NCBI GenBank assembly: GCA_965202795.1
Contig: OZ241848.1
Span: forward strand, 310,001 to 374,000
Source: JACOND01 sp965202795
GTDB taxonomy: Bacteria > Bdellovibrionota > Bdellovibrionia > Bdellovibrionales > UBA1609
Direction: 5' to 3'
DNA: 64,000 nucleotides
Made by a program: the position numbers and the translations under genes. Shown here piece after piece: positions 16,430 to 25,604 of the stretch. Below the pieces are notes generated by a model. That model ran no database searches and was not told the DNA's origin. It saw only the letters and a list, made by a program, of their open reading frames with translations. Positions within the stretch are counted from its first letter, which is position 1. Every line of letters begins with the position of its first letter.

Positions 16430-17227
16430 ATGAAAACCACACATATTGTTCTTTTGGTTGTCGGGGCGTCCATTGTCACTTTGATTCTTTCGGTTTTTCT
16501 CTCAATTAACATGGTTCTCTTAAAGCCGGAAAACCTTGCTGAAGTGATCAAAAAAGACCCCGCAGTTACTGTGGAGGCTTTGCAGGAGGCGATGAAAAAA
16601 TACGCCGAAACCAAAAAAAAGCAGGAGCTGGAAAAAAGACTCGCAGAGCCTGAAGATCTCGAGACAGAGGGCCGTGTGGCTTTCGGGCCAAAAGACGCTC
16701 CCGTGACCATTGTTGAATTTTCGGACTTTCAGTGCCCTTACTGCGCCAGGGCCAGCAAGCGGATGAAAACCGCCATCAAAAAATACGAGGGCAAGGTCCG
16801 TGTGGTCTATAAGCATTTCCCTTTGAGCTTTCATCCCTTCGCCAAGCCGGCGGCGGAATATTTTGAGGCTATTGCCATGATCGATCATGAAAAGGCCAAA
16901 AAATTCCACGATGGCATTTTTGACGACTTTGAATCTTACGCCAGGGTAAAAGGCGAAGCTGAAATCAAAAAGAAACTGCATGCCCTTGTGAAAAAACAAA
17001 AAATCGCCCTCAAAAAAATCGAGGAAAACATGGAGGCGGCAAAAAAAATTGTTCAGGCCGACTTGGATGAGGGGAAAGAAGTGGGCGTCCAGGGAACGCC
17101 GTCCTTTTATGTGAATGGAGTAAGCGCCAGGGATATTGGCCTTGACACCCTTATCAAAAAAGCGCTTGCCAAAAAGGGCGGGGAAACAGGCAGCAAAAAA
17201 GACAAAAAGAAAGACAGCAAAGATTAA
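16430..17227 (+). CDS. membrane-anchored DsbA-like thiol oxidoreductase
   Basis: Thioredoxin-fold protein for disulfide chemistry outside the cytoplasm. A membrane anchor at residues 5-30 is followed by a charged helical region (about 45-80) and a DsbA/Thioredoxin_4 domain (about 83-245). The active site is Cys102-Pro-Tyr-Cys105 and the cis-proline is Pro224 in VQGTPSFYV. It ends in a Lys-rich tail. The CPYC site favours an oxidase or isomerase role. GGAGGTAAATTAAG before the ATG is a strong ribosome site. The many Cys-rich secreted proteins in this window (pilins, 955-residue repeat protein, Flp-like locus) are natural clients, by inference. Confidence 0.92.
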   Translation: MKTTHIVLLVVGASIVTLILSVFLSINMVLLKPENLAEVIKKDPAVTVEALQEAMKKYAETKKKQELEKRLAEPEDLETEGRVAFGPKDAPVTIVEFSDFQCPYCARASKRMKTAIKKYEGKVRVVYKHFPLSFHPFAKPAAEYFEAIAMIDHEKAKKFHDGIFDDFESYARVKGEAEIKKKLHALVKKQKIALKKIEENMEAAKKIVQADLDEGKEVGVQGTPSFYVNGVSARDIGLDTLIKKALAKKGGETGSKKDKKKDSKD

Positions 17228-17270
17228 CTGTCCGCCGGGAAAGGTTTTTTTTTAGCGGCGCGCATTGCGC

Positions 17271-17306
17271 TTTTCAGCTTTTTGGCTTTTTGGCTGAAAA
17301 ATCTTT
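17271..17306 (+). terminator. possible intrinsic terminator after the DsbA-like gene
   Basis: Inverted repeat TTTTCAGC (17271-17278) and GCTGAAAA (17293-17300) followed by ATCTTT. The stem is AT-rich and only 8 bp, so this is a weak call. Confidence 0.4.
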
Positions 17307-17508
17307 AGAGCGGCGGCCAGGGGGGCGGAGGCGGGCGGCGGAGACAGCCAGCGGTTAAGGGCTTGCCCCATAGAGGCAGCCCCAGAGGCAGGCCAGACAC
17401 AGATCAGGGGCGTCAGCGATTTTGCGCCATAGGAGTCCTTTTAAATTAAGAGCTTGTTAAGCTCTCCTGAGGCGCTGCGGGGCTGATCTGAAGCTGCGGG
17501 AAAGCTTT

Positions 17509-18738
17509 ATGATGGGCAGGGCGCGGCTTTTGGTTTTCCGCGGAGCTTTTTTGGCTGGCGGGGTTTTACTGGCCGGCTGCGGAAGAACAGAAGAGCCTCC
17601 TGTTGCTGCCCGCCCAGAGGCGTTTCAGCATTTTAAGATGGAATTGGCCGCAGCGGCGGCTGCCGCTCTTGTTGCGGCAGAGGCCGAGGAGCGGCAAACC
17701 GCGCGGGAGGCCGCAGAGCAGGCCGCAGCGGACATTGCAGAGCAAACCGCCGCGGAGATCGCGGGGCAAACCGCGCGGGAAATCTCGGAATCCTCTGCAG
17801 CGGACATCCTTGCTCAAGCCATTAAAGCCGCGGAGCAGGCTGCCGCCGAAGCCATGGATTCAGCAAAAGCCGGGATAAAAAAGCAAATTGCTGAAAAAAC
17901 CCAGGCTGGTTTTGAAGCGCTAACATCTGAAATCCTGCCCAAAACGGAGGCAGCCGCCGCAGCAGCCGCGGAGCAAACCGCCGCGGAGATCGCAGAGCAG
18001 GCCGCAGCAGCCGCAGAGCAAACTGCCGCGGAGATCGCGGGGCAAACCGCGCGGGAAATCTCGGAATCCTCTGCAGCGGACATCCTTGCTCAAGCCATTA
18101 AAGCCGCAGAGCAGGCTGCCGCCGAAGCCATGGATTCAGCAAAAGCCGGGATAGAAAAGCAAATTGCTGAAAAAACCCAGGCTGATTTTGAAGCGCTAAC
18201 ATCTGAAATCCTGCCCAAAACGGAGGCAGCCGCCGCAACAGCCGCAGAGCAGGCTGCCGCAGCAGCCGCCGAAGAGGATCTCAGTCAAGCCCTTAAAGCC
18301 GCCGCCGGCGAAGCCGCCAGGCAGGCCGTCAGCCGGCATATCAAAGACATTGCCCTGTTTGCCGCGCAAAACCCAAGCTATATTATCGCCCTGAATTTTG
18401 ATCCGCCCCCGCTCATTGATTTTCATGCGCTTTCCGGACCGCATATCTATCGCTTCCGAAAAAAGGGCGACTGCATAAAAGTAAGAAAATCTATATTTCA
18501 AGGATTAAAATTTTCCATCACCTACACAAACCCGGGATCTTTTAAAACTTTGGTCTATTTTTGTGACAAGGAAAGCTGCCCGCCTGGAAATTACCTCATC
18601 AAAGACGCCATGCCGCGAAAAATCGGCATGCATGACATCAGCTATAACCTTGGATCCTTTTATCCAGAGCGGGAAGACACAGAGCGCTGCGAGCCATTCC
18701 CTCAAGCAAGCCCTCCAAACAGGCTGGCCGCTCAATAG
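17509..18738 (+). CDS. Ala-rich helical lipoprotein with an internal 92-residue duplication
   Basis: 409 residues. Lipobox LLAGC with Cys24. Residues about 40-275 are Ala/Glu/Gln-rich and predicted helical or coiled coil. A segment containing AGQTAREISESSAADILAQA occurs twice, 92 residues apart, and is almost identical at DNA level (17729-17976 and 18005-18252). The last 130 residues form a different domain with four Cys (GDCIKVRK, YFCDKESC, TERCEP) that I do not recognise. A likely envelope stalk plus head arrangement is inferred from this layout. Confidence 0.8.
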   Translation: MMGRARLLVFRGAFLAGGVLLAGCGRTEEPPVAARPEAFQHFKMELAAAAAAALVAAEAEERQTAREAAEQAAADIAEQTAAEIAGQTAREISESSAADILAQAIKAAEQAAAEAMDSAKAGIKKQIAEKTQAGFEALTSEILPKTEAAAAAAAEQTAAEIAEQAAAAAEQTAAEIAGQTAREISESSAADILAQAIKAAEQAAAEAMDSAKAGIEKQIAEKTQADFEALTSEILPKTEAAAATAAEQAAAAAAEEDLSQALKAAAGEAARQAVSRHIKDIALFAAQNPSYIIALNFDPPPLIDFHALSGPHIYRFRKKGDCIKVRKSIFQGLKFSITYTNPGSFKTLVYFCDKESCPPGNYLIKDAMPRKIGMHDISYNLGSFYPEREDTERCEPFPQASPPNRLAAQ

Positions 18739-18768
18739 ACATTTCATCTGAAGGGCGGGCCAGCCCCG

Positions 18769-21192
18769 CTAAACAGAAGCCTCTTCCTCTAAAGCGGGAT
18801 CCGCGCCGCCGCTCAGCGAAAGGCTCAGGCTTTTGTTCAGAGACTGAAGAGACTGAATTTTTTGATCTTTTTCCTCTGATGTTTTTTGCATGGAATGCCA
18901 CAAGTCCTGCAAATGTTTATTTTGATCCGCCAGCCCCTGTCTGGCGGCAATTTCTTTTTTCAGCCTGTTAAGAGCCTCTTTTTGAGAGTTCTCCAGGGCA
19001 AAATTGGCTGTTTTCAGCTTATGCGCCTCTTTTTGCGCGGCCTCAAGGGCGGATTCCATGTCTTTCAGCTGTTTTTCCTTCATAGACTGAAAAGCCTCCC
19101 CGCGCCGCTTCTCCGCGCAGAGATCATTTTCCATCTCTGTCCGAATGTGCCGGAGCTTTCGGTCATAAGAGCGGTTTAAGCCGCTGATGCGGCTTTCATA
19201 ATCGCTTTTCAGGGACTGGGCATGCCTTTCGCGGTCCTCGCGCTTTTGCGCCTCAAGATTTTGCAGCTTGAGCTTAAGGAGCTTGATTTCCTCTTCAAAA
19301 GCGCTCTCCCGGCTGCGCGCCCGCTCGGAGCGCTCTTCGCGGAGGCTTTGAATTTCCCCCCTCAAGCCCTCCGCCCTCTTATGGGCGGATTTCAGCTCCG
19401 CGGAAAGGCTGCCCTCGCGGATCTTTGCTTGTTTCTCCCACTCAGACTGAAGGGACTGTTTTTCCCTCTGAAAGCCCGCGCGCATTGAATGCGCCTGCCT
19501 CTGCAGGGCTGCAGCCTCCGCCCGGCTTTTTTTGAGCGCGGCCCTTAGATCATTAAAGCTCTGGCTGTTTTTTATGTATTTCCTCCGGAAAGAGAGCATA
19601 AGGGACTGAAAGCCCTCCTCCTGCGCGGAAAGCGCCTTTTGCAGGCTCTTCCGGCCAGCCCTTAAAAGGCTGTTTTCCTCCAGGAGCTTGTTAGAGGCCA
19701 GCCGCTCTTTTTGAAGAAGGCCGCGGGCTTCCGCGGCGCGGCTTTTCATCTGAAGGTCAAGCTTCTCAAGCTGGATGGCTTGGGTTTTTATCTGCCCCTC
19801 CAGGCCAGCCTTCAGCCGGGATTTTTCCTCCAGAGCCTGCTCTGCCTGGGATTTGAGGTCCTGGATGATTTGCGCCAAAAGCCGCTTTTGGTTTTCCAGC
19901 TTTTGGATTTCGTGCTCCAGCCCCCCGCATCGCGCCTTCAGACTCCGCGCCGAGAGCTTATAAACAGACTGGCTGTTTTTCTTTAAGGCCTGGCGGGCCG
20001 ATTCCAGCTTTTTTAAAAGCCTGGCTTTTTCTTTTTGACTGGCCGCCGCCTGCCGCTCAAGCCGCTTTGCGCCAGCGGCCTCCTGTCTGCGCTCTTTGAT
20101 AAGGCCGGCTTGCTTTTTGGCAAGCTCTGCCGCGCGCCCGGCCTCCTTTTGCCGGGCTGCCTCCGCCTCCGCCAGCAGAAGATTCAGGCGGGCCAGATCC
20201 CCTTGCGCCTCTTGGATTTCCCGCTCGGTTTTGCGGGCGCTTTCCTTCTGCCGGGCCATTAAGCTTTTAAGATCCGCAGCGCTCCGCTCCGCAGCCCGCT
20301 CCAGCTCAGCCTGCAGGGATTTGATCCGCTCCAGCCCAGCCGCCTCCCGCTGCTTTAGACAGCTGATTTCCCGCTGCCTTTCCTCAAAGCGCTCTTTGAT
20401 CCCCCGATGCGCTTTTTTAACCCTTTGCCTGTATTTGATGTGATGAGCCAGCTTTTTGGCCGCAGCCTGGGTTTGCCCTCTAAGCTGGCGGGCCTGAAGG
20501 CTCTCCCCGCGGCCCTGGCGGAGCTTTAAATTTCCGATCTCTTTTTTGAGATGAAACGCCTGCTGGCTGAACTGCCTCTGCTGTTTTGAAAACAGGAGCA
20601 GCTTTGCGCTCAGGCCCATGACTTTGTTTTCCAGAAAATGATTTTGCGCCCCCAGTTTTGATTTTTGCTCTATCAGAGAGCAGACCTCTGACTGGAGGAT
20701 GCCGTTCTGCCGGCCTGAAGAGGAAAGGCGGGAGAGAAGCCTCGTGTTTTTTTGATACAGGCGGGTTAACTCTTCCGAGTCAATGATGTCGTAATTTGCC
20801 GCCGGGGGCAGGGCTGGTTTGCCGGGACGGCCTGTCAGCCGCTCCGCCCGGCGGCCTGGCCGGGGTTGTATTTGGCTGGCTTGGTTTTGAGGGGGCTGCT
20901 TTTCCGGCCGTGTCTGTTTGCCGGGACGGGCTGGCGGCTGTGTCTGTTTGCCGGGACAGCCTCTCGGCCGTTCCTGGTTTTGCCAGGCTAAAGCCGGCCC
21001 GGACGGCTTTAAGCGGAATGGCTCTGGAGAGGGCCTTTGGGCGGCGGCAGCCGCGCTCTCCGGGAAGCCAGATCTCCCGCCTTCATAAACTCCATAATCG
21101 CCCCCGCCGCCCCGAAGCTCATCTCCAGCAAAAGAGGAGGATGGGGGAAAAAGCCTGTCTTCGCCAGCTGTTTTGCCTGTCCTGATGTCCAT
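18769..21192 (-). CDS. 807-residue coiled-coil protein with in-frame dispersed-element sequence
   Basis: After a low-complexity N-terminus (1-130), residues about 135-790 are an almost unbroken coiled coil (ELTRLYQKN, QRQREISCLKQREAAGLERI, many EKxxLxxxL heptads). No signal peptide or ATPase motif is visible, so this is a cytoskeletal or structural filament-type protein rather than an SMC protein. Residues about 70-125 (ERPRGCPGKQTQPPARPGKQ and TGRPGKP) are the translation of several copies of the dispersed hairpin element present in this orientation. Cellular role unknown; convergent with the Ala-rich lipoprotein gene. Confidence 0.85.
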   Translation of the reverse strand: MDIRTGKTAGEDRLFPPSSSFAGDELRGGGGDYGVYEGGRSGFPESAAAAAQRPSPEPFRLKPSGPALAWQNQERPRGCPGKQTQPPARPGKQTRPEKQPPQNQASQIQPRPGRRAERLTGRPGKPALPPAANYDIIDSEELTRLYQKNTRLLSRLSSSGRQNGILQSEVCSLIEQKSKLGAQNHFLENKVMGLSAKLLLFSKQQRQFSQQAFHLKKEIGNLKLRQGRGESLQARQLRGQTQAAAKKLAHHIKYRQRVKKAHRGIKERFEERQREISCLKQREAAGLERIKSLQAELERAAERSAADLKSLMARQKESARKTEREIQEAQGDLARLNLLLAEAEAARQKEAGRAAELAKKQAGLIKERRQEAAGAKRLERQAAASQKEKARLLKKLESARQALKKNSQSVYKLSARSLKARCGGLEHEIQKLENQKRLLAQIIQDLKSQAEQALEEKSRLKAGLEGQIKTQAIQLEKLDLQMKSRAAEARGLLQKERLASNKLLEENSLLRAGRKSLQKALSAQEEGFQSLMLSFRRKYIKNSQSFNDLRAALKKSRAEAAALQRQAHSMRAGFQREKQSLQSEWEKQAKIREGSLSAELKSAHKRAEGLRGEIQSLREERSERARSRESAFEEEIKLLKLKLQNLEAQKREDRERHAQSLKSDYESRISGLNRSYDRKLRHIRTEMENDLCAEKRRGEAFQSMKEKQLKDMESALEAAQKEAHKLKTANFALENSQKEALNRLKKEIAARQGLADQNKHLQDLWHSMQKTSEEKDQKIQSLQSLNKSLSLSLSGGADPALEEEASV
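20818..20985 (-). repeat. dispersed hairpin elements inside the coiled-coil gene
   Basis: At least three partial copies: GTTTGCCGGGACGGCCTGTC with GCCGCTCC, GTTTGCCGGGACGGGCTGGC, and GTTTGCCGGGACAGCCTCTC with GGCCGTTCC. They keep the reading frame open and encode repeated R-P-G-K-Q/P segments. Confidence 0.75.
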
Positions 21193-21508
21193 GATGGTTT
21201 TTTATGGCATGCGCCGCCGCGGCCGGGAGCCTCTATGCCGCTCCCGCAAGGTTTAATTTCCGCGCGGGGCCATTTCGCTGCGGGGCGCCGGCTGGGCAAA
21301 GGCAGTTAAAATTTGCCCCCATAAGGTTTAATTTTTGCGCAGCATTCCGCTGAAAGCAAATCCGCCGGCCCATGTTTTCAGAATTTGCGCGGCGCATAAT
21401 CCAGCCCGCCGGCCATCCCGCTCCATAATCCAGCCCAAAGTCCAAAAAAAACAAGACAAAAAGGGAAACAGCTCATGTTTTGGCAAAGCCTCCGATAAGC
21501 TTTAGGGC
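21193..21508. other. divergent intergenic region with a short direct repeat
   Basis: AAGGTTTAATTT occurs twice (about 21248 and 21322) roughly 74 bp apart, each followed by a TTGCGC/CCGCGC-like block. No gene or clear promoter seen. Confidence 0.4.
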
Positions 21509-23770
21509 ATGCGCCATGCCGCGGCTTTGCTGATTTCCGCCGCCTGTTTGCTGTCTTTTCCTCCCACAGCCTCCGGCAAATATCAGGTCTGCTCCATCAC
21601 CATCAACTCGCCGGATGAGATCCGGGCTTTTAAACAGCATTTGTCCCCTGAAAGCTTTGAGTTTGTGGAGCTTCTGCCCAAAAACAGAGGGCATTACGCC
21701 AAACATGACTCTCACTGGTTTAACGAAGCCTGCCAAAAGCCCTATAAATGCGACATTTTGGTCATTTCCGGCCATTTTGGAGGGACTTTTTTTGGAGAGT
21801 CTGGGTTTTCCCTCCCCACAGAGCTTATGGAAAAGCGCTCCTGCCGCCGATCCTGCCAGGGCATTTTATCCCAGGCAAAGGAGATATTTCTTTTTGGCTG
21901 CAACACGCTGGCCAGCAAAAAAAGGGACAATCGGAGCTCCAGAGAGTATTTGCAGGTCCTTCTGGACGACGGCATGGCCAAGGAGATGGCCGAAAGAGTG
22001 GTCGCCGCCCGCTACACCCCCCTGGAGGCTCCGTTTTACCGCCGGATGAACTTTGTCTTTGAAGGCTCAAAAACCATTTACGGCTTTGATCAGCTGAGCC
22101 CGCTCGGCAAACACATTAAAGGGCCCTTGAGCCGGTATTTCCAGTCCATCAACAGGGAGTTTGGCAGCTATAAAAGCTACATGGACAAAAAAGGCTATGA
22201 GAGGCCCCGGAACACAGAGCTTTTTGCCAGCTTAAGCCATACAACCCTCAACCAGGCGCGCCTCTCCCGCGCCGCGGAGGACAAAAAAACCCGCGCGTTT
22301 TTTCAGGACAAATGCCTGCTTTATGATGAGCGCGCCCCGCTTTCCGAAAAAATGGGCGCTTTGACGGATATTTTTCAGACCGGAAACTCCGGCTCGGCGT
22401 TTTTCGCCCTGGACCATTTTTTGGAGAGGCAGATGGAGCGGGTTTTTGAAGAGGAGGGCGCGGCTTTCCGCGCCATAAGGCAAAACGAGGGCTTTTCCAG
22501 CCGGTTTCAGTCTTTTTACAGCCATCTTTCTGATCTGCCCTACCTCAAGCTGGTTTATTTGAACATTTTAAAAAAGTTTCAGTGGATCAAGCCTTCCGAT
22601 TTAATGGACAGAAAGAAAAAAGACCTGCTTCAGCTGATCAGAAAGCCGGACAGCGAGGCTTATGTCTCCGTCCTTTTGCTTGTGGCGGAAAACCGGCTCC
22701 GCCCGGGGGAGTTTTATTTTTCAAGGGATGATCTCCCAAAAAACTACATCCAAAATATATGGAGCATGCTGATTTTGGAGCGGCTTCAGGCGGAGGCCCC
22801 TGAATGGCAGCCTGATATTTTGGATTTCTGCGAAAAAAATCTCAAACAAGATCCGCCGGTTTTGTGCTATCAGGCTCTGAACACTCTGGCCCATATCAAG
22901 CCCTCTGAGGAAACAGCGCGGCATGCCCTGCGCTTTTTGGACAGCCCGGACAGCGGGATGATCTACTACAGCCTGCGGGCGCTGGGGCAAAGCGGCTCCG
23001 CAGACCGCGGGATCCACAAAAAAATCAGCTCTTTTTTAGACAGCCCTGACCCCCATATTGCCAAAGAGGCTTTGGACGCCCTGGGATTTTTGCGGTCAGG
23101 GGACGGGGGGATTCAAGAGATGATTTCCCGCCGTCTTCTGACAGAGGGCCGGCCGCGCCTGGACAAAAACAGCCGGATGCCTGTCAGGAATATTTTATGG
23201 GCCTTGGGCCGCATGAATATCCAAAGCCCCGATGCGGCGGAAAACATCATCACTTACTGCCGGGGCCTTGCCTCTTATGCCGCGGAAGCGCCGGAAGGCA
23301 GCAGAGAGAGGGAAAGGCGCGAAAAGGCGCTTTTGGCCGGGATAAGGGCCTTTCAAAGCTCAGTGTCCCCGCCGCTGTTTGTTGTGGAATATTTTTATGA
23401 TCTTTTGGATGACGCCGGCAGTTTGCCGCCGGCTTTTGCCGCCATAGAGACTTTGGAGCGGATGAAGACCAAAGACATCGGGGTTTACTACAGAATGGCG
23501 CTTTTTCACAAGCGCCCGGAAGCGGAGACCCGCAGAGAGTTTTTAAGAAGGCTGAGCCGCTGGAACTGGTTTCATCCGGCTCTGCAAAGGGAGTTTTCCA
23601 TGTTTTTGTTTGACGATGACAGGGAGAGCCGCCGCCTGGCCGCCGCTGTCTGGCGGAATCTCACCAACATCACAGAGGACAGCTGCGGGCTGATACAGTC
23701 CTATTCTGAAAGCAGCCAAGAGGTCCAAAACCTCTTCAAACATCTGAGAAGCGCGGGCCAGTGCCCTTAA
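21509..23770 (+). CDS. secreted protein: possible clan CD (caspase/CHAT-like) domain plus HEAT-like repeats
   Basis: 753 residues with a signal peptide (MRHAAALLISAACLLSFPPTASG). Residues about 25-215 contain CDILVISGHFGG (His89) and EIFLFGCNTLAS (Cys131), the spacing and strand context of the His-Cys dyad in caspase-, CHAT- and gingipain-type peptidases. Residues about 360-745 look like helical HEAT/Armadillo-type repeats (LDSPDSGMIYYSLRALGQSG, FLDSPDPHIAKEALDALGFL). The assignment of the protease fold is inference from motif shape; the repeats are clearer. The gene stands alone and converges on a barrel gene. Confidence 0.8.
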   Translation: MRHAAALLISAACLLSFPPTASGKYQVCSITINSPDEIRAFKQHLSPESFEFVELLPKNRGHYAKHDSHWFNEACQKPYKCDILVISGHFGGTFFGESGFSLPTELMEKRSCRRSCQGILSQAKEIFLFGCNTLASKKRDNRSSREYLQVLLDDGMAKEMAERVVAARYTPLEAPFYRRMNFVFEGSKTIYGFDQLSPLGKHIKGPLSRYFQSINREFGSYKSYMDKKGYERPRNTELFASLSHTTLNQARLSRAAEDKKTRAFFQDKCLLYDERAPLSEKMGALTDIFQTGNSGSAFFALDHFLERQMERVFEEEGAAFRAIRQNEGFSSRFQSFYSHLSDLPYLKLVYLNILKKFQWIKPSDLMDRKKKDLLQLIRKPDSEAYVSVLLLVAENRLRPGEFYFSRDDLPKNYIQNIWSMLILERLQAEAPEWQPDILDFCEKNLKQDPPVLCYQALNTLAHIKPSEETARHALRFLDSPDSGMIYYSLRALGQSGSADRGIHKKISSFLDSPDPHIAKEALDALGFLRSGDGGIQEMISRRLLTEGRPRLDKNSRMPVRNILWALGRMNIQSPDAAENIITYCRGLASYAAEAPEGSRERERREKALLAGIRAFQSSVSPPLFVVEYFYDLLDDAGSLPPAFAAIETLERMKTKDIGVYYRMALFHKRPEAETRREFLRRLSRWNWFHPALQREFSMFLFDDDRESRRLAAAVWRNLTNITEDSCGLIQSYSESSQEVQNLFKHLRSAGQCP

Positions 23771-23846
23771 GCTCCAAAGTGGAAGCATGTTCAGCGCCGG
23801 GGCCTGGGGGCAGGGCTGATCCCCATAATGCAATAGAGCGCCAGCC

Positions 23847-24803
23847 TTATATCCCGCCGCTCAGCCCAAAAGAGTAAGCGTAATATCTGAGGTTGAGGGG
23901 GGGATAGCCTGTTAGAAGGGGGGAGACAATCGGCGCCCTCATAGAGGCCCGGGCCAGGGCGCGGAGCCTGTATTTTGGCCAAATCTCATAGGAGGCCCCA
24001 AACCCGCCGCTCCACAGGCCCCTAAAGCGCCACTTGGGCTTATAGATTTTTGGATCGCTGTCCATGTCCGCTGTGTAAAAGCCGTATCTTGGGGAAATAT
24101 TGCCAAAAACGCTCAGCCTCTTCGCCAGCTGAAAACTCAGCCTGGCGGTGTGGGAGATGGCGGCGGGGGTATGCGCCGCGCCGCTTTTGTTTGACCGGTA
24201 TCTGAAAAACCCCGAGTAAACCGAATGGCTGAGATTCAGGGAGAGTTTTTCTGGAATCAGAAATGTGTTTTGGCTCAGGCTGGCGGAAAAAGAGCCGTAT
24301 TTTCCTGATTTGTAGGTTACCGCGGACAATGGGAGGCCAGCCCCGGCGGACACAGACCATTCAGAGCCAAACAAGCCTTTCATGGCCTCTATGGACAGGG
24401 CGGCGGAAAGCGCCAGATTGGTCCATCCGTAATAGATGGGGTCGCCAACCCAGTCGAGAGGATGCCGGTAGCCGCTTTCCGCTGAGAGGCTTAGAGCCTT
24501 GGTGAGTTTGTAGGAGAGTTTAAGGGCGGCGGAAAAAACCATAACCCTTTCCATTAAAAAATCTTCGTCAAAGGAGCCGCTGAAACTGACAGAATGTTTT
24601 TTCCCGTCTTTTTTTGGAGCTGTCTCTGAAAAGGCGCCCTCCGAAGCGGCAGCAGCGGAAAGCGCCGCGGAACAAGCCAAAGCCAGGCCGGCGCGGATGA
24701 CATGCCGCAGACAGCGCCTCAGGCTGCCGGCTGCCGCCCGCCGCGGCTGAATGCGCTGCTCGTCAGCTGTTCCGCCTGCTGGCATGCTTATTGGTTTGCT
24801 CAT
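23847..24803 (-). CDS. predicted outer-membrane beta-barrel protein
   Basis: About 318 residues from ATG 24803. A signal peptide (HVIRAGLALACSAALSAAAA) is followed by alternating amphipathic strands ending in aromatics (LSASLSYKL-like, SFSASLSQNTFLI, RLSFQLAKRLSVFGNISPRYGFYT). It ends YAYSFGLSGGI, typical of a barrel though not Phe-terminal. AAGGAGG lies only 3 nt before this ATG; ATG 24785 is an alternative start. Last gene of the gmk cluster on this strand. Confidence 0.75.
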   Translation of the reverse strand: MSKPISMPAGGTADEQRIQPRRAAAGSLRRCLRHVIRAGLALACSAALSAAAASEGAFSETAPKKDGKKHSVSFSGSFDEDFLMERVMVFSAALKLSYKLTKALSLSAESGYRHPLDWVGDPIYYGWTNLALSAALSIEAMKGLFGSEWSVSAGAGLPLSAVTYKSGKYGSFSASLSQNTFLIPEKLSLNLSHSVYSGFFRYRSNKSGAAHTPAAISHTARLSFQLAKRLSVFGNISPRYGFYTADMDSDPKIYKPKWRFRGLWSGGFGASYEIWPKYRLRALARASMRAPIVSPLLTGYPPLNLRYYAYSFGLSGGI

Positions 24804-24956
24804 TGGCCTCCTTATTGGTTTGCGCGCTGGCCTGCCGCAAAGGCGCAAAGGCGCTTTTGCATCAAGCGGTTATGCCGCATGAGCATAACAAAAAGGCGGG
24901 GAAAAACAACTTGATTTCAGGTTTTTTTTGGATTTTCTCCAAAAAAAATCTTAAAA

Positions 24957-25586
24957 TCAGGGGGGCTGCGGCGGCAAAATCCGCTGAAACTCGCTCCATG
25001 CCTCCTTAAAAACATCGTTTGTGATCTTGAAGTCAAACCATCGCCCTTCAGCCATTTCCCGCTCCGCCGCGGAAAGCCTTTGGCGCAGGGCTTTTTCGCC
25101 CTCTGTCCCCCGCTTGATCAGCCGGCTTTTCAGCTCATCTATGGATGGGGGGTAAATAAAAACAGTCACTGCCTGGGGGAAGGCTTTTTTTATGGAGCGG
25201 GCGCCCTGTATGTCCAGATCCTTGATGATGGACTTCCCCGCGCCCCAAAGCCTCTCCAGCTCATGAAAGGCTGTCCCGTAGCGATGCCCGTGAACCCAGG
25301 CCCGCTCAACAAGCCTCCCCTGTTTTTCCAGCCCGTCAAACTCCTCTGAAGAGACAAAATAATAGAATTTGCCGCCGCGGAGCGCCTTGCCTGTCCGCGC
25401 TCCCGCCGGCCCCGCGCTTAAAGGCTCTCCGGCCGGCGGCGGCGCAGTTTCGCCCTTCCGGGGCGGCCTTGTGGTGTAAGAGACTGTGTTTTGGAACTGA
25501 GGATACAGCTCCAAAGTTTTTTCTATAAACAGGGTTTTGCCCGCGCCGCTTGGGCCGGAGACAACTATGATCTCTTTTTTTGCCAT
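24957..25586 (-). CDS. gmk: guanylate kinase
   Basis: ATP-dependent phosphorylation of GMP to GDP. P-loop VSGPSGAGKT at residues about 9-18, GMP-binding SYTTRPPRKGE at 36-46, then FYYFVSSEEF, LDIQGARSIKK and IYPPSIDELKSRL. Normally RPPR-GE is followed almost at once by the Y/F-F-V-S strand. Here about 25 residues (APPPAGEPLSAGPAGARTGK and on) are inserted between them at about 47-71. The insert is low-complexity and probably a surface loop. The gene follows yicC by 18 bp, the common yicC-gmk order. Confidence 0.95.
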   Translation of the reverse strand: MAKKEIIVVSGPSGAGKTLFIEKTLELYPQFQNTVSYTTRPPRKGETAPPPAGEPLSAGPAGARTGKALRGGKFYYFVSSEEFDGLEKQGRLVERAWVHGHRYGTAFHELERLWGAGKSIIKDLDIQGARSIKKAFPQAVTVFIYPPSIDELKSRLIKRGTEGEKALRQRLSAAEREMAEGRWFDFKITNDVFKEAWSEFQRILPPQPP

Positions 25587-25604
25587 GGCTTTTGCCCTGC
25601 CCGA

